From Amycolatopsis sp. 2-15 (GTDB lineage: Bacteria; Actinomycetota; Actinomycetes; Mycobacteriales; Pseudonocardiaceae), in NCBI RefSeq assembly GCF_030285625.1, contig NZ_CP127294.1:4746501-4810500 (forward strand): a stretch of DNA of 64,000 nt, written 5' to 3'. Of the stretch, positions 40,501-47,449 are shown piece after piece. The position numbers were made by a program, and so were the translations under genes. The stretch's first letter is position 1, and each line of letters opens with the position of its first letter. Under the pieces are notes generated by a model. The model did not search any database and had not been told where the DNA came from. It worked only from the letters and a program-made list of their open reading frames with translations.

Positions 40501-40634
40501 GCACCTACACCGCCGCACCGACCCCGGTCGGGCGCCGCACCACGACGGTCCCGCTCAGCGGGGAAGCGCGCTACGTCGCCGTTCACGTGACCGGCAACCC
40601 GACGGCAAGCCTGACGCGCCTGACCGTCCGGTGA
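37530..40634 (+). CDS. Large secreted protein with two F5/8 type C (discoidin) domains
   Basis: 1034 residues. The N-terminus is a Tat signal peptide (MALRRRAVLQGLGAGGLALV, then SAGLVTPAARADA). Residues about 40-560 are mostly helical with repeated Trp/His/Asp motifs (LVENHGSFGPHYQEELWRTS; WRADHGGPVRPVSQ), probably an alpha-toroid of unknown type. A carbohydrate-binding F5/8 type C domain lies at about 600-715 (FANDGDATTRWAVS) and another at about 917-1034 (AVDDDPRTSWRPGPNGRLVL). Such proteins usually bind or process extracellular polysaccharide. No glycoside hydrolase signature was recognised. ATG chosen because GGGGGCGG precedes it. Confidence 0.85.
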   Translation: MALRRRAVLQGLGAGGLALVSAGLVTPAARADAAAPARRGGAPDDVAATYLRVLLRHTRWAEQQFDAAAGIYPAKDFTFAVVLGNAVLLTRDGYDAAVTGVEREVLHRHTVDTIRHFAASNVITGGTEWGRRLFFDTTFQSYFQLAGRLLWNDLDAATRANLDEIATGQAAYTAALGTGNDPLSGDWTPNGLAGGHVGDTKLEEMGVYAQALAPAMAWAAKDPRAAQWREWFGRWSRNETALPAADLANPRVVDGVPISANTAENLYDTFLVENHGSFGPHYQEELWRTSGRNAMHFLLAGQPLPEVLTAQPNGELLWHTMLLMASDAGEPLMPMVADREHLYGRDVIPLAFRAQVLGDRYAARAEAQLAERLEPYQAYAPADRVTKFSGEPKYEPEARAEIAISYLLHEWRADHGGPVRPVSQAEFDAHAVGVADFGDGPGLLAHRSPAAWAAAVSKPGFTKFAWQPHHDDWLFTVSGATPMLLPSTALAVRERHATTWTKVRDGFDASAAVWKFDGGHAGFATLPTGAAVYSSTGLGAGEGVMSVYNLAMPGVPGLTGERTYRTAEGAVTVPVAPAPPSGGGRTDDVTFPAVTARYVRILGVQPDPAYGYSVWAFEVRAGASGPDLARTATASASSAAPGKEAKFANDGDATTRWAVSVADRPRADSWLELDFGAPQRFDRVRVAWEAAAGRRYRVETSADGTTWTAAGTYPLPALSTTGGWLDVDGRAGFVVSGSPHPATVTGDRIVLSDGDSAPLHVECHPDPRDLAATARAPRPTASSTVLRVSVLDGHLVLFNLSAAATSGTLTLPATDGAVALYRGSQVVTDTGTSLPVSASPAEARIEPARFTVRGVGRTLPAGLRATVVDAATLRLTADRTVVLSVRPAGEPWRPVVLPAGHPVTVTARRTRPYPLPDLALGATTFPAEPLPPGMTTPTSAVDDDPRTSWRPGPNGRLVLDLGALHTLSTAELAWTGGRLPTFTIETSVDGRTYTAAPTPVGRRTTTVPLSGEARYVAVHVTGNPTASLTRLTVR

Positions 40635-40655
40635 CCCGGCGAGCTGCTGCGGGAC

Positions 40656-40670
40656 CGTCCACAGAGGACG
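40656..40670. repeat. Mini-hairpin CGTCC-N5-GGACG
   Basis: This copy lies 22 bases after the F5/8C gene stop. See 10830 and 31245. Confidence 0.45.
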
Positions 40671-40710
40671 TATGGCAGAGGTGGGCTGATTGGCCGGGGC
40701 GGGACCGCGG

Positions 40711-41535
40711 TCAGGACCGGAAGAACTCCAGGAGATCCGCGTTGATCGTCTCGGCGTGGACGGTCGGCATGCCGTGCGGGAAGCCCGGGTAGATCTTCAG
40801 CGTGGCGTTCTGCAGGATCTTCGACGACAGCACGGCGGCGTCGGCATAGGGGACGACCTGGTCGTCGTCACCGTGGCCGACGAAGACGGGGACGGTGATC
40901 TTCTTCAGGTCGTCGGTCTGGTCGGTCTGGGAGAACGCGACGATGCCGTCGTAGTGGGCCAGCGCGCTGCCCATCATGCCCTGGCGCCACCAGTTCTGGA
41001 TGATCGCCTCGTCGGGTTCGGCGCCTGACCGGTTGTAGCCGTAGAACGGGCCCGAGGCCACCGCGCGGTAGAACACGGAACGGTTCGCCAACAGCTGCGC
41101 CTGCAAGTCGTCGAAGACGCTCTTGGGCAGGCCACCGGGGTTCGAGTCGGTCTGCAGCATCAGCGGCGGGATGGCGGACAGGATCGCGGCTTTCGCGACG
41201 CGGGACTCGCCGTGGCGGCCCAGGTAACGCACGACCTCACCACCGCCGGTGGAGTGGCCGACGTGGATGGCGTCGTGCAGGTCGAGGTGCGCCGTGACGG
41301 CGGCGAGGTCATCGGCGTAGTGGTCGAGGTCGTGTCCCCCGGCGACCTGCGCCGAGCGGCCGTGACCGCGCCGGTCGTGGGCGATGACGCGATAGCCCTG
41401 CTGCAGGAAGAACAGCATCTGGGTGTCCCAGTCGTCCGCCGACAGTGGCCAACCGTGGCTGAACACGATCGGCTGGCCGGTGCCCCAATCCTTGAAGTAG
41501 ATCTCGACACCGTCGTCGGTGGTGATCGTCGGCAT
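40711..41535 (-). CDS. Alpha/beta hydrolase of the cofactor-free haloperoxidase/perhydrolase group
   Basis: 274 residues: VFSHGWPLSADDWDTQML at 24-41, RVIAHDRRGHGRSA, nucleophile elbow VGHSTGGGEVVRYLGRHG near 93-100, an aspartate in GHGDDDQVVP, and the histidine in YPGFPHGMPTVHAE. It matches arylesterase/perhydrolase enzymes (non-haem chloroperoxidase family). ATG 41535 is preceded by GGAGACA. It has no operon partners; it lies downstream of, and on the same strand as, the UTRA-type GntR gene. Confidence 0.88.
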   Translation of the reverse strand: MPTITTDDGVEIYFKDWGTGQPIVFSHGWPLSADDWDTQMLFFLQQGYRVIAHDRRGHGRSAQVAGGHDLDHYADDLAAVTAHLDLHDAIHVGHSTGGGEVVRYLGRHGESRVAKAAILSAIPPLMLQTDSNPGGLPKSVFDDLQAQLLANRSVFYRAVASGPFYGYNRSGAEPDEAIIQNWWRQGMMGSALAHYDGIVAFSQTDQTDDLKKITVPVFVGHGDDDQVVPYADAAVLSSKILQNATLKIYPGFPHGMPTVHAETINADLLEFFRS

Positions 41536-41721
41536 GGTGTTGTCTCCGTTTCTCGCGACGTTCCCGGATACCTCGTGAATCTGTTGCGTGTGGACACTGA
41601 TCGCAGCGCGTCGAACCTGCTCTTCGCACACTACGCTTGCGCGACCGGAGGTCCAGTGGCGTTCGCACTCGGGGCGGTTGGCTGATTGCCCCGCACCGAA
41701 GGAGGTGCCGGTTCCGGTCGC

Positions 41722-42477
41722 CTAGGATTGGCTGACGAGCCGGTAGCCGGTGGCGGAGAACTCGGCCGTGAGCGCGTAGCGGTCGCCTCGGACGAGGGTG
41801 TGGCGCCACTCGATCGGGCGGCCTTTCGCGTGGCTCAGGCGGTTGATGGCGAAGGCCGCGACGTCGTGGGCGCAGGCAAGAGTGGTGCGTTCGGCGGCGG
41901 TGGGGATCACGGCGTGCACCTCTTCGCGCCCGTGGTCGAGGCGGATCCCGGTGCGGCGGGCGAGTTCGCCGTAGAGGCTGGTGTGGGTGAAGTCGGCCTG
42001 CAACAACGGTTTCGCGACGTCGGCGGGGAGCCACACGCGGTCCATCGCCAGCGGCTCGTCGCCGGCCAGGCGCAGGCGCTCCAGATAGACGAGTGGCGTC
42101 GAGGCTTCGAGGTCGAGGCGTTCGGCGACGAGTGCGTCGGCGCGGACGTCGAAGGTGCGGACGATGCTGTGCTGCGCCAGGCCTGCCGCTTCGACGGAGG
42201 TGAACAGGCTGTAGAGCGCCCCCAGCGGTTGCGCGATCTCGGCCGGCGGCGCGACCCGCGGCTGACGGCCGCGCTCGGCGACGACCACGCCGTCCGCGCG
42301 CAGCTGCCGCAGCGCCTGGCGCACGGTGTGCCGGCTGACCCCGTACTCCTCGGCGAGTGCGAGCTCACCGGGGAACTGTTCGGTGAACTCACCGTCGTCG
42401 AGCCTGGTCAGCAGCTCGCTCTGGAGCTGGCGCCAGAGCGGCTCGGAGCCGGAGCGGCTCAGCGTGCGTGGGGCCAT
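41722..42477 (-). CDS. GntR-family regulator, UTRA subfamily
   Basis: 251 residues. The winged helix spans residues 13-75 (PLWRQLQSELLTRLDDGEFT, LAEEYGVSRHTVRQALRQLR, DGVVVAERGR). The UTRA domain covers the rest (LEASTPLVYLERLRLAGDEP, HTSLYGELARRTGIRLDHG, TLVRGDRYALTAEFSATGYR). ATG 42477 has GGAGG 4 bases before it. The palindrome 42543-42556 in its promoter is a candidate site. Confidence 0.88.
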   Translation of the reverse strand: MAPRTLSRSGSEPLWRQLQSELLTRLDDGEFTEQFPGELALAEEYGVSRHTVRQALRQLRADGVVVAERGRQPRVAPPAEIAQPLGALYSLFTSVEAAGLAQHSIVRTFDVRADALVAERLDLEASTPLVYLERLRLAGDEPLAMDRVWLPADVAKPLLQADFTHTSLYGELARRTGIRLDHGREEVHAVIPTAAERTTLACAHDVAAFAINRLSHAKGRPIEWRHTLVRGDRYALTAEFSATGYRLVSQS

Positions 42478-42542
42478 GGCCTCCTCCGGGATGTCTCGCC
42501 CGACAGTACCGGTAGTCAAAGGTGCGGGCATACTTCAGATTG

Positions 42543-42556
42543 AATGTGCGTACATT
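42543..42556. promoter_or_regulatory. Palindrome AATGT-GCGT-ACATT
   Basis: A perfect inverted repeat 66-79 bases upstream of the UTRA-type GntR start, in the gap to the divergent AraC gene. Confidence 0.5.
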
Positions 42557-42724
42557 TGTGTGGCAAAAGATCACGAAACTGTCGCCGGCCGTCGCAGATC
42601 CATTGTGGAGTCGCGAGGGGTCCGCATTCGACGCAGCAAAGGCCGTCCCCGGCTGCGCGCTTCCCGCTTTCCGGAGACCGGCCGGTTCCTCGCGATCCGC
42701 CGCGCGGTCGGCCACACTGGATCG

Positions 42725-43567
42725 ATGGACTACGTCAGCCGGGTGCCCGCGCCGCCGCTGGACCGGTTCGTCGACGACCTCTACTGCCTGACCGGGGTGC
42801 CGCGCCACCGCCGGATCACCGTGCCGCCGATGCCGTCGGCGCACTTGTTCCTCAACTTGGGCGAGCCGTTCCTGCTGCGGGATTCCGACTCCTCGAAGCC
42901 GGTGGTGCCGGTCGTCGACGGGTTGGTCGCGGGAGTGTGGACCAGACGGTTCCTCGTCGAGTACCCCAGCGCGGTGCGGCTGGTGGGGGCGCACTTCAAG
43001 CCGTGGGGGATTTCGCCGTTCGCCGGCGTGGCGGCGCGTGAGCTGCGGGACCGGTGGGTGCCGGCCGATGCCGTGTGGCCGCGGTCGGTGGATCGGATTC
43101 GCGACCGGCTTGGCGAACTCACTTCGGCCGCCGAAATGCTGCGCGTGGTGGAGGACGAGCTGCGATCGACCCGGGGCGAGGGCCCGCCGCGCGGTCTTGA
43201 TCTGGTTCAGCACACCGGCGGGCGCCTGGCGGCCGCCGGCGGGACGATCCCGGTCGAGGCGTTGAGCGGTTCCGCCGGGGTGAGCGTCAATCACCTGGCC
43301 GCGCAGTTCAAGGCTCATGTCGGGCTCACCCCCAAGCGGGTGGCGCGCATTTACCGCTTCGCCGGGCTGATCCTGTCGGTGGACGCGCGGGGGCCGGTCG
43401 ACTGGCCGGGCCTCGCCCACACGGCGGGCTATTTCGACCAGGCGCACCTCAGCCGGGAGTTCAAGGACTTCACCGGCCACACCCCTACGGAGTACCTGGC
43501 TCTGCGGCGGCGGATCCCCGCCGAGCGCGAGTTCCCTCCGGACCGCGGTCCGATGCCGGCCGAGTGA
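42725..43567 (+). CDS. AraC-family regulator
   Basis: 280 residues starting MDYVSRVPAPPLDRFVDDLY at ATG 42725. The first 150 form a beta-rich sensor (FLLRDSDSSKPVVPVVDGL, LVGAHFKPWGISPFAG). The AraC helix-turn-helix lies in the last 100 (VNHLAAQFKAHVGLTPKRVA, HTAGYFDQAHLSREFKDFTG). The DNA-binding part is complete, and the motif FTGHTPTEYLALRR near the end is typical. It is divergent from the GntR gene and may regulate the DHFR-like gene downstream. Confidence 0.88.
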   Translation: MDYVSRVPAPPLDRFVDDLYCLTGVPRHRRITVPPMPSAHLFLNLGEPFLLRDSDSSKPVVPVVDGLVAGVWTRRFLVEYPSAVRLVGAHFKPWGISPFAGVAARELRDRWVPADAVWPRSVDRIRDRLGELTSAAEMLRVVEDELRSTRGEGPPRGLDLVQHTGGRLAAAGGTIPVEALSGSAGVSVNHLAAQFKAHVGLTPKRVARIYRFAGLILSVDARGPVDWPGLAHTAGYFDQAHLSREFKDFTGHTPTEYLALRRRIPAEREFPPDRGPMPAE

Positions 43568-43637
43568 ATTTTTACAAGCACGCGGCCGCGGCGGACGGCA
43601 AGATCGGTGCACTGCGCGAGGCGACCGAGGAGTGAGT

Positions 43638-44261
43638 GTGGGCACGGTGATCATGCACAACGTGGTGTCGGTGGACGGCTTCATCGCCGATGAGTCGGAC
43701 GACGTCGATCCTCTCCACGACTGGTACTTCAGCGGCGACGATCCGATCATCGAACGCGGCGGCCGCAAGGACGAGGAGAGCTTCGACCATTCCGGAGCCG
43801 GAAACGCCTTCAAGGTCTCCAGCGCGTCGGCGGACTACGTCCGGTCGACGTGGGCGACGATCGGCGTGATCGTGATGGGCCGCCACCTGTTCGACCTCGT
43901 GAACGGCTGGGAGGGCAAGCCGCCCGCGGGCGAGCACGTGGTCGTGGTGTCGCACCGGCCCAAGCCCGAGGGCTGGCACCCGGAGGCGTCCTACCACTTC
44001 GTCGACGGCGTGACGGCCGCGATCGACAAGGCCCAGGAGCTCGCCGGCGACCGGACCGTCGCGGTCAACGCCGGCGAAGTCGGCGGCCAGATCCTCGCGG
44101 CCGGCCTCGTGGACGAAGTGGCGATGGACGTCGTCCCGGTGGTGTTCGGCTCGGGCAAACGCTTCTTCGGCAGCATCGACAGCAGGCACCTGCTGGCGGA
44201 CCCCCACGTGGTCATCCCCCGCGACGGGGTGCTGCACCTGCGATTCAAGGTGCGCCGCTAG
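43638..44261 (+). CDS. Dihydrofolate-reductase-like (RibD_C) protein
   Basis: About 207 residues opening VGTVIMHNVVSVDGFIADES (the usual start of RibD_C/DHFR-like reductases), with GVIVMGRHLFDLVNGW near 80 and the NADP loop VNAGEVGGQILAAGLVDEV near 143. The GTG at 43638 is favoured over 43632 because GAGGAG then stands 6 bases upstream. Such proteins reduce pterins, flavins or unknown carbonyl substrates. Independent gene. Confidence 0.82.
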   Translation: MGTVIMHNVVSVDGFIADESDDVDPLHDWYFSGDDPIIERGGRKDEESFDHSGAGNAFKVSSASADYVRSTWATIGVIVMGRHLFDLVNGWEGKPPAGEHVVVVSHRPKPEGWHPEASYHFVDGVTAAIDKAQELAGDRTVAVNAGEVGGQILAAGLVDEVAMDVVPVVFGSGKRFFGSIDSRHLLADPHVVIPRDGVLHLRFKVRR

Positions 44262-44280
44262 CTCTGGTGCCGCGCGCGGC

Positions 44281-44895
44281 TCAGCCGAAACGACTTGCCA
44301 GCTCCTTGGCCTTGGTGATGGCGTCCTCGTGTGCTCGGGCCCGCGACGCCTGGTACCGGCGAACAGCTTCCGGCCCCCACGCCCGCTTCACGGCAGAGGT
44401 GAGCTCGGGGATGATGAACTCGACTTCGGTGATGCCGAAGTACGTGGCGAAGAGAGTCGTCAGGTACGGCACGACGAAATCCTTGCCATCACGAGGGGTG
44501 CCCGGCCGGTAAGTGCTGCCGCGGCTGGAGACGACCACAACCGGGGTGCCCGCGGCGGACGGTTGCTCGCCGATGACGCGACCGGGGACCATCACCTGGT
44601 CGATCCAGGCCTTGAGCGTGCTGGGGACCGTGAGGTTGTACATCGGGGCGGCGATCAGGACGACGTCGGCCCGTTCGAGCTCGCGGGCCAGGGTGGCACG
44701 CAGGGGATCCTCGTTCCCGGCGGTGAACCCGTCGTCGGTGAGGTGGGGGAGCGGGTCGGCCGCCAGATCGCGGTGGATCACCGTCCCGTGGGGGTGCTGG
44801 GCCTCCCACTCTCCGCGAAAGGTGGCCGTGACCTCACGCGAGGTGGACGTGTCGCCGGGCCAGATCGAGCTGTCGATGTGCAGGAGCGTGGACAT
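44281..44895 (-). CDS. FMN-dependent NADH-azoreductase (AzoR-like)
   Basis: 204 residues of flavodoxin-like fold: MSTLLHIDSSIWPGDTSTSR at the start with the FMN-phosphate loop, IAAPMYNLTVPSTLKAWIDQ near 82-101 and VVVSSRGSTYRPGTP near 135. AzoR reduces quinones and azo dyes with NADH and is usually induced by electrophile stress. It follows the AhpD-like gene on the same strand but is separated from it by a strong terminator (45015-45047). Confidence 0.88.
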   Translation of the reverse strand: MSTLLHIDSSIWPGDTSTSREVTATFRGEWEAQHPHGTVIHRDLAADPLPHLTDDGFTAGNEDPLRATLARELERADVVLIAAPMYNLTVPSTLKAWIDQVMVPGRVIGEQPSAAGTPVVVVSSRGSTYRPGTPRDGKDFVVPYLTTLFATYFGITEVEFIIPELTSAVKRAWGPEAVRRYQASRARAHEDAITKAKELASRFG

Positions 44896-45014
44896 GTTCT
44901 GGTGACTTTCGTTGCGATCGAGGAGATTTCGCGCTCGGGCTGTTTGCCGTGATGTCCGATGTGGACCCGACGGTGCGGGTGCCGTGCGCGAGTCCCGAAC
45001 GGGGGCGGCCGAAA

Positions 45015-45047
45015 CCACCAGCCTGCCGGCGCCCGGCAGGCTGGTGG
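45015..45047. terminator. 15-bp perfect hairpin after the AhpD-like gene
   Basis: Arms CCACCAGCCTGCCGG and CCGGCAGGCTGGTGG with a 3-base loop, 9 bases beyond the AhpD-like stop. Confidence 0.8.
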
Positions 45048-45055
45048 GGGCGAGG

Positions 45056-45514
45056 TCAGCCGGCGACGTGGTAGCGGCTGGTGATGGCGACGCGGTTGAA
45101 GGCGTTCATCACCGTGACCAGCCAGGAGACCGCCGAGATCTGGTCTTCGGTGAGTTCGGCCGCGGCGGCGGCGTAGTCCTCGTCGCTGACGTGTCCGTCC
45201 GAGACGCGGGTGATCGCCTCGGTGAGGCGGAGGGCGGCGCGGTCCGTCGCCGAGAAGTAGCCGGTCTCTTCCCACGCGGGCAGCACGGCGATCCGGTCCG
45301 GGTTTTCGCCCTTCTTGAGCGCGTCCCGGCTGTGCATGCGCAGGCAGAACGCGCAACCGTTGATCTGGGAGGTGCGGATCCGCACCAGCTCGACCAGGAG
45401 CGGGTCGAGCCCGGCCGCGACGGCGCCGTTGTCCGCCTCCGTCGACAGGGCGATGAGGGCCTTGTAGGCGGCCGGGTGCTGCTTGTCGATGCTGACGCGC
45501 TGGGTGTTCGTCAC
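45056..45514 (-). CDS. Carboxymuconolactone decarboxylase/AhpD-like protein
   Basis: 152 residues: MTNTQRVSIDKQHPAAYKAL, then LLVELVRIRTSQINGCAFCLRMHSRDA (quoted in part: NGCAFCLRMH, the CxxC-x3-H redox centre near residue 54) and TGYFSATDRAALRLTEAITR. AhpD-like proteins carry thiol peroxidase-linked activity. It is the typical genetic partner of ECF41 sigma factors. An ECF41-type promoter lies 69 bases upstream, and the sigma factor itself is next upstream on the same strand. Confidence 0.9.
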   Translation of the reverse strand: MTNTQRVSIDKQHPAAYKALIALSTEADNGAVAAGLDPLLVELVRIRTSQINGCAFCLRMHSRDALKKGENPDRIAVLPAWEETGYFSATDRAALRLTEAITRVSDGHVSDEDYAAAAAELTEDQISAVSWLVTVMNAFNRVAITSRYHVAG

Positions 45515-45582
45515 AGTTGCTTCGATTCCTTCGTGTGGTCCGAGCCGCGCCGCGCGGGCGCGTTGTGCGTTCTCGGCAGGGA

Positions 45583-45609
45583 GACGAGGCAGCGGCGGCG
45601 GGTGTGACA
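45583..45609 (-). promoter_or_regulatory. ECF41-type promoter TGTCACA-N16-CGTC
   Basis: On the minus strand TGTCACA (45609-45603), a 16-base spacer and CGTC (45586-45583) match the published ECF41 consensus exactly in both boxes. It drives the AhpD-like gene starting at 45514. Confidence 0.8.
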
Positions 45610-45611
45610 GC

Positions 45612-46502
45612 TCAGACCCGGGAAAGTTTGTCCGGGTTCAGGATCCGGCGGTACGCGGTGATCAGACCGTCCGTGATCTGCACCGTGTCGACGGAGTAGA
45701 CGCGGCCTTCCCGGCGGAACACGAGGCCGACCTCGCCGCCCACCTCGATGAAGTCGATGTGGTCCGGACGCCACTGGCGACCCACGCGCACCATCACCTC
45801 GGCGATGCGCTCGCCGCCGTGGATGAGCTTGCGTGCCGCCGAGACCTTGCCGCCGCCGTCGGTGACGTAGACGGCGTCCGGGTGCAGGAGCCGCACCAGG
45901 CCGGCCAAGTCGCCGGATTCGTAGGCGGCGCGGAAGGTCGCCAGCACCCGTTCGCGCTCCGCCTTCGGTGCCTGCGAAGGAGTCTGCTTCGCCTTGCCCA
46001 CCCGCCGTCGCGCCCGCGAGGCGAGCTGCCGGGCCGCCGGCACGGAGACGTCCAGCACTTCCGCGATCCGCGCGAACTCGAACCCGAAGACGTCGTGCAG
46101 GACGAAGGCCACCCGCTCCGGCGGGCTCAGCTCCTCCATGATCAGCAGCATCGCCGCCCCGACGGACTCGTCGACGAGCACCGGCTCCGAGGCGTCCGGC
46201 CCCGTCAGCAGCGGCTCGGGCAGCCACGGCCCGACGTAGGTCTCCCGGCGCGACCGCGCGCTCTTGAGGATGTCGTACGACCGTCGCGCCGCCACCGTGA
46301 CCAACCAGGCCCGAAGGTCATCGACCTCGTGCAGGTCGGATCCGGCCGCCCTCAGCCACACGTCCTGGGCCACGTCCTCGGCATCGGCCACGCTCCCCAG
46401 CAGCCGGTAGGCCACGCCGAAGACCGCAGGACGATGCGTCTCCCACTCGGCGCCGAGCCGGTCCTGCTGCTCGGACCGCCCGGGCGCATGCCCATCACCC
46501 AT
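45612..46502 (-). CDS. sigJ: ECF41-group sigma factor (SigJ-like) with SnoaL-type C-terminal extension
   Basis: 296 residues. Sigma-2 (RPAVFGVAYRLLGSVADAED, VAQDVWLRAA) and sigma-4 (LSPPERVAFVLHDVFGFEFA, RIAEVLDVSVPAARQLASRA) regions are complete. The linker WLPEPLL and the extension motifs DGGGK and NPDKL mark the ECF41 group, whose C-terminal SnoaL-like domain controls activity in place of an anti-sigma factor. ATG 46502 has weak AACGG upstream. The AhpD-like target is directly downstream with a perfect promoter. Confidence 0.92.
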   Translation of the reverse strand: MGDGHAPGRSEQQDRLGAEWETHRPAVFGVAYRLLGSVADAEDVAQDVWLRAAGSDLHEVDDLRAWLVTVAARRSYDILKSARSRRETYVGPWLPEPLLTGPDASEPVLVDESVGAAMLLIMEELSPPERVAFVLHDVFGFEFARIAEVLDVSVPAARQLASRARRRVGKAKQTPSQAPKAERERVLATFRAAYESGDLAGLVRLLHPDAVYVTDGGGKVSAARKLIHGGERIAEVMVRVGRQWRPDHIDFIEVGGEVGLVFRREGRVYSVDTVQITDGLITAYRRILNPDKLSRV

Positions 46503-46586
46503 GCAGACCGTTACCTCCTCCGGCACGTGGATCCAGCGTACCCATCCGAATCCGGATGATCGCCGGACAGCCCGCACCGCCGGCGG

Positions 46587-46735
46587 TTACCAGCTGATGT
46601 CGTAGGGGAAGAAAACCTCGGCCTCGGGTGCGGTTTTGCGCGCGGCCAGGATTTTGGCGGCGGACACTCCGGCGGTCACGCGCAGCGGCGGGTTTTCCTG
46701 CTCGATGGTGTCGGCCACGACCTTGGCGGCCTCCG
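46587..46735 (-). pseudogene. 3' remnant, probably an SDR tail
   Basis: About 50 residues with no start: AAKVVADTIEQENPPLRVTA, GVSAAKILAARKTAPEAEVF, FPYDISW and a stop at 46587. The style is that of an SDR C-terminus. It is joined in another frame to the end of an LD-carboxypeptidase-like gene, so it marks a deletion endpoint. Confidence 0.4.
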
Positions 46736-46739
46736 TACC

Positions 46740-47391
46740 GGTCGAGCGGCAGCGCGAACGGCGTCGCTTGCGCCAGCGCGATGCGGTTGATCACGCCACC
46801 GATCAGCCGGCCTTCGGCTCGCCCGGCGCGCCAGCACTCCCACGACGGCGTGGCCGGCAGCGCACCGATCGCTTCCGTGCTGGTCAGCAGCTTCGAGTAG
46901 AGGCTCTCCAGGGCGGCTCTCCGCTGCGCGGACTCCGTCTGTCAGTGCCCGCCGAGTCCGGGCGTGGCCAGGTCGGTGTGGAACCCGACCAGACCCGTGC
47001 GCGCGTAGAGCACCAGGTGCAGCAACGAAATGTCGCTGTGGCCGAGGATCGGCTTGGGATCGGCGACGATCGCCGCGAAGTCGATCAGGTCGAGGTAACC
47101 GAGCACGGTCTGGCCGCCGTCGTGCGCGATGATCGCGCGCACCTCGGGATCACGCAGGAGCGCGTTGAACTCCGCGGCGATCTCCGCCGGCGTCGCCGCG
47201 CTCCACCACCGGTGCCGCCCCGCTTCGAGCAGAGGTGCCCGGCGCACGCGGAAACCCATCCGTTCGAGCACGAGCACCGCCTGGTCGAGGTCGGGCTCGT
47301 AGGCGGCGTGGAGCGGCCCGGACAGCGCGGCGATGACAACGAGATCTCCGGGCCTCAGGGCACAAGGTCGAAGCAAGGCAGATCCGGTCAC
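46740..47391 (-). pseudogene. MccF/LD-carboxypeptidase-like gene with a nonsense codon, 3' truncated
   Basis: The first 149 codons read GDLVVIAALSGPLHAAYEPD, RDPEVRAIIAHDGGQTVLGY, ILGHSDISLLHLVLYARTGL and VGFHTDLATPGLGGH before a TGA at 46942. The same frame continues past it with TESAQRRAALESLYSKLLTS, TPSWECWRAGRAEGRLIGGV and INRIALAQATPFALPLD. A TGG (Trp) codon is expected at the stop, so this is a point nonsense change, not a frame slip. The last third is missing at the junction near 46738. MccF-type proteins detoxify peptide-nucleotide antibiotics by serine-peptidase action. Confidence 0.75.
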
Positions 47392-47449
47392 CGGCGCAGT
47401 AGCCCGACGCCCGCAGCTCGTCGCGACGCATTTACCTGAGCGCGCAGCC

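Noticed and set aside
45612..47391. Anti-sigma factor gene beside the ECF sigma factor
   Set aside because: None was found; ECF41 proteins carry their control domain at the C-terminus.
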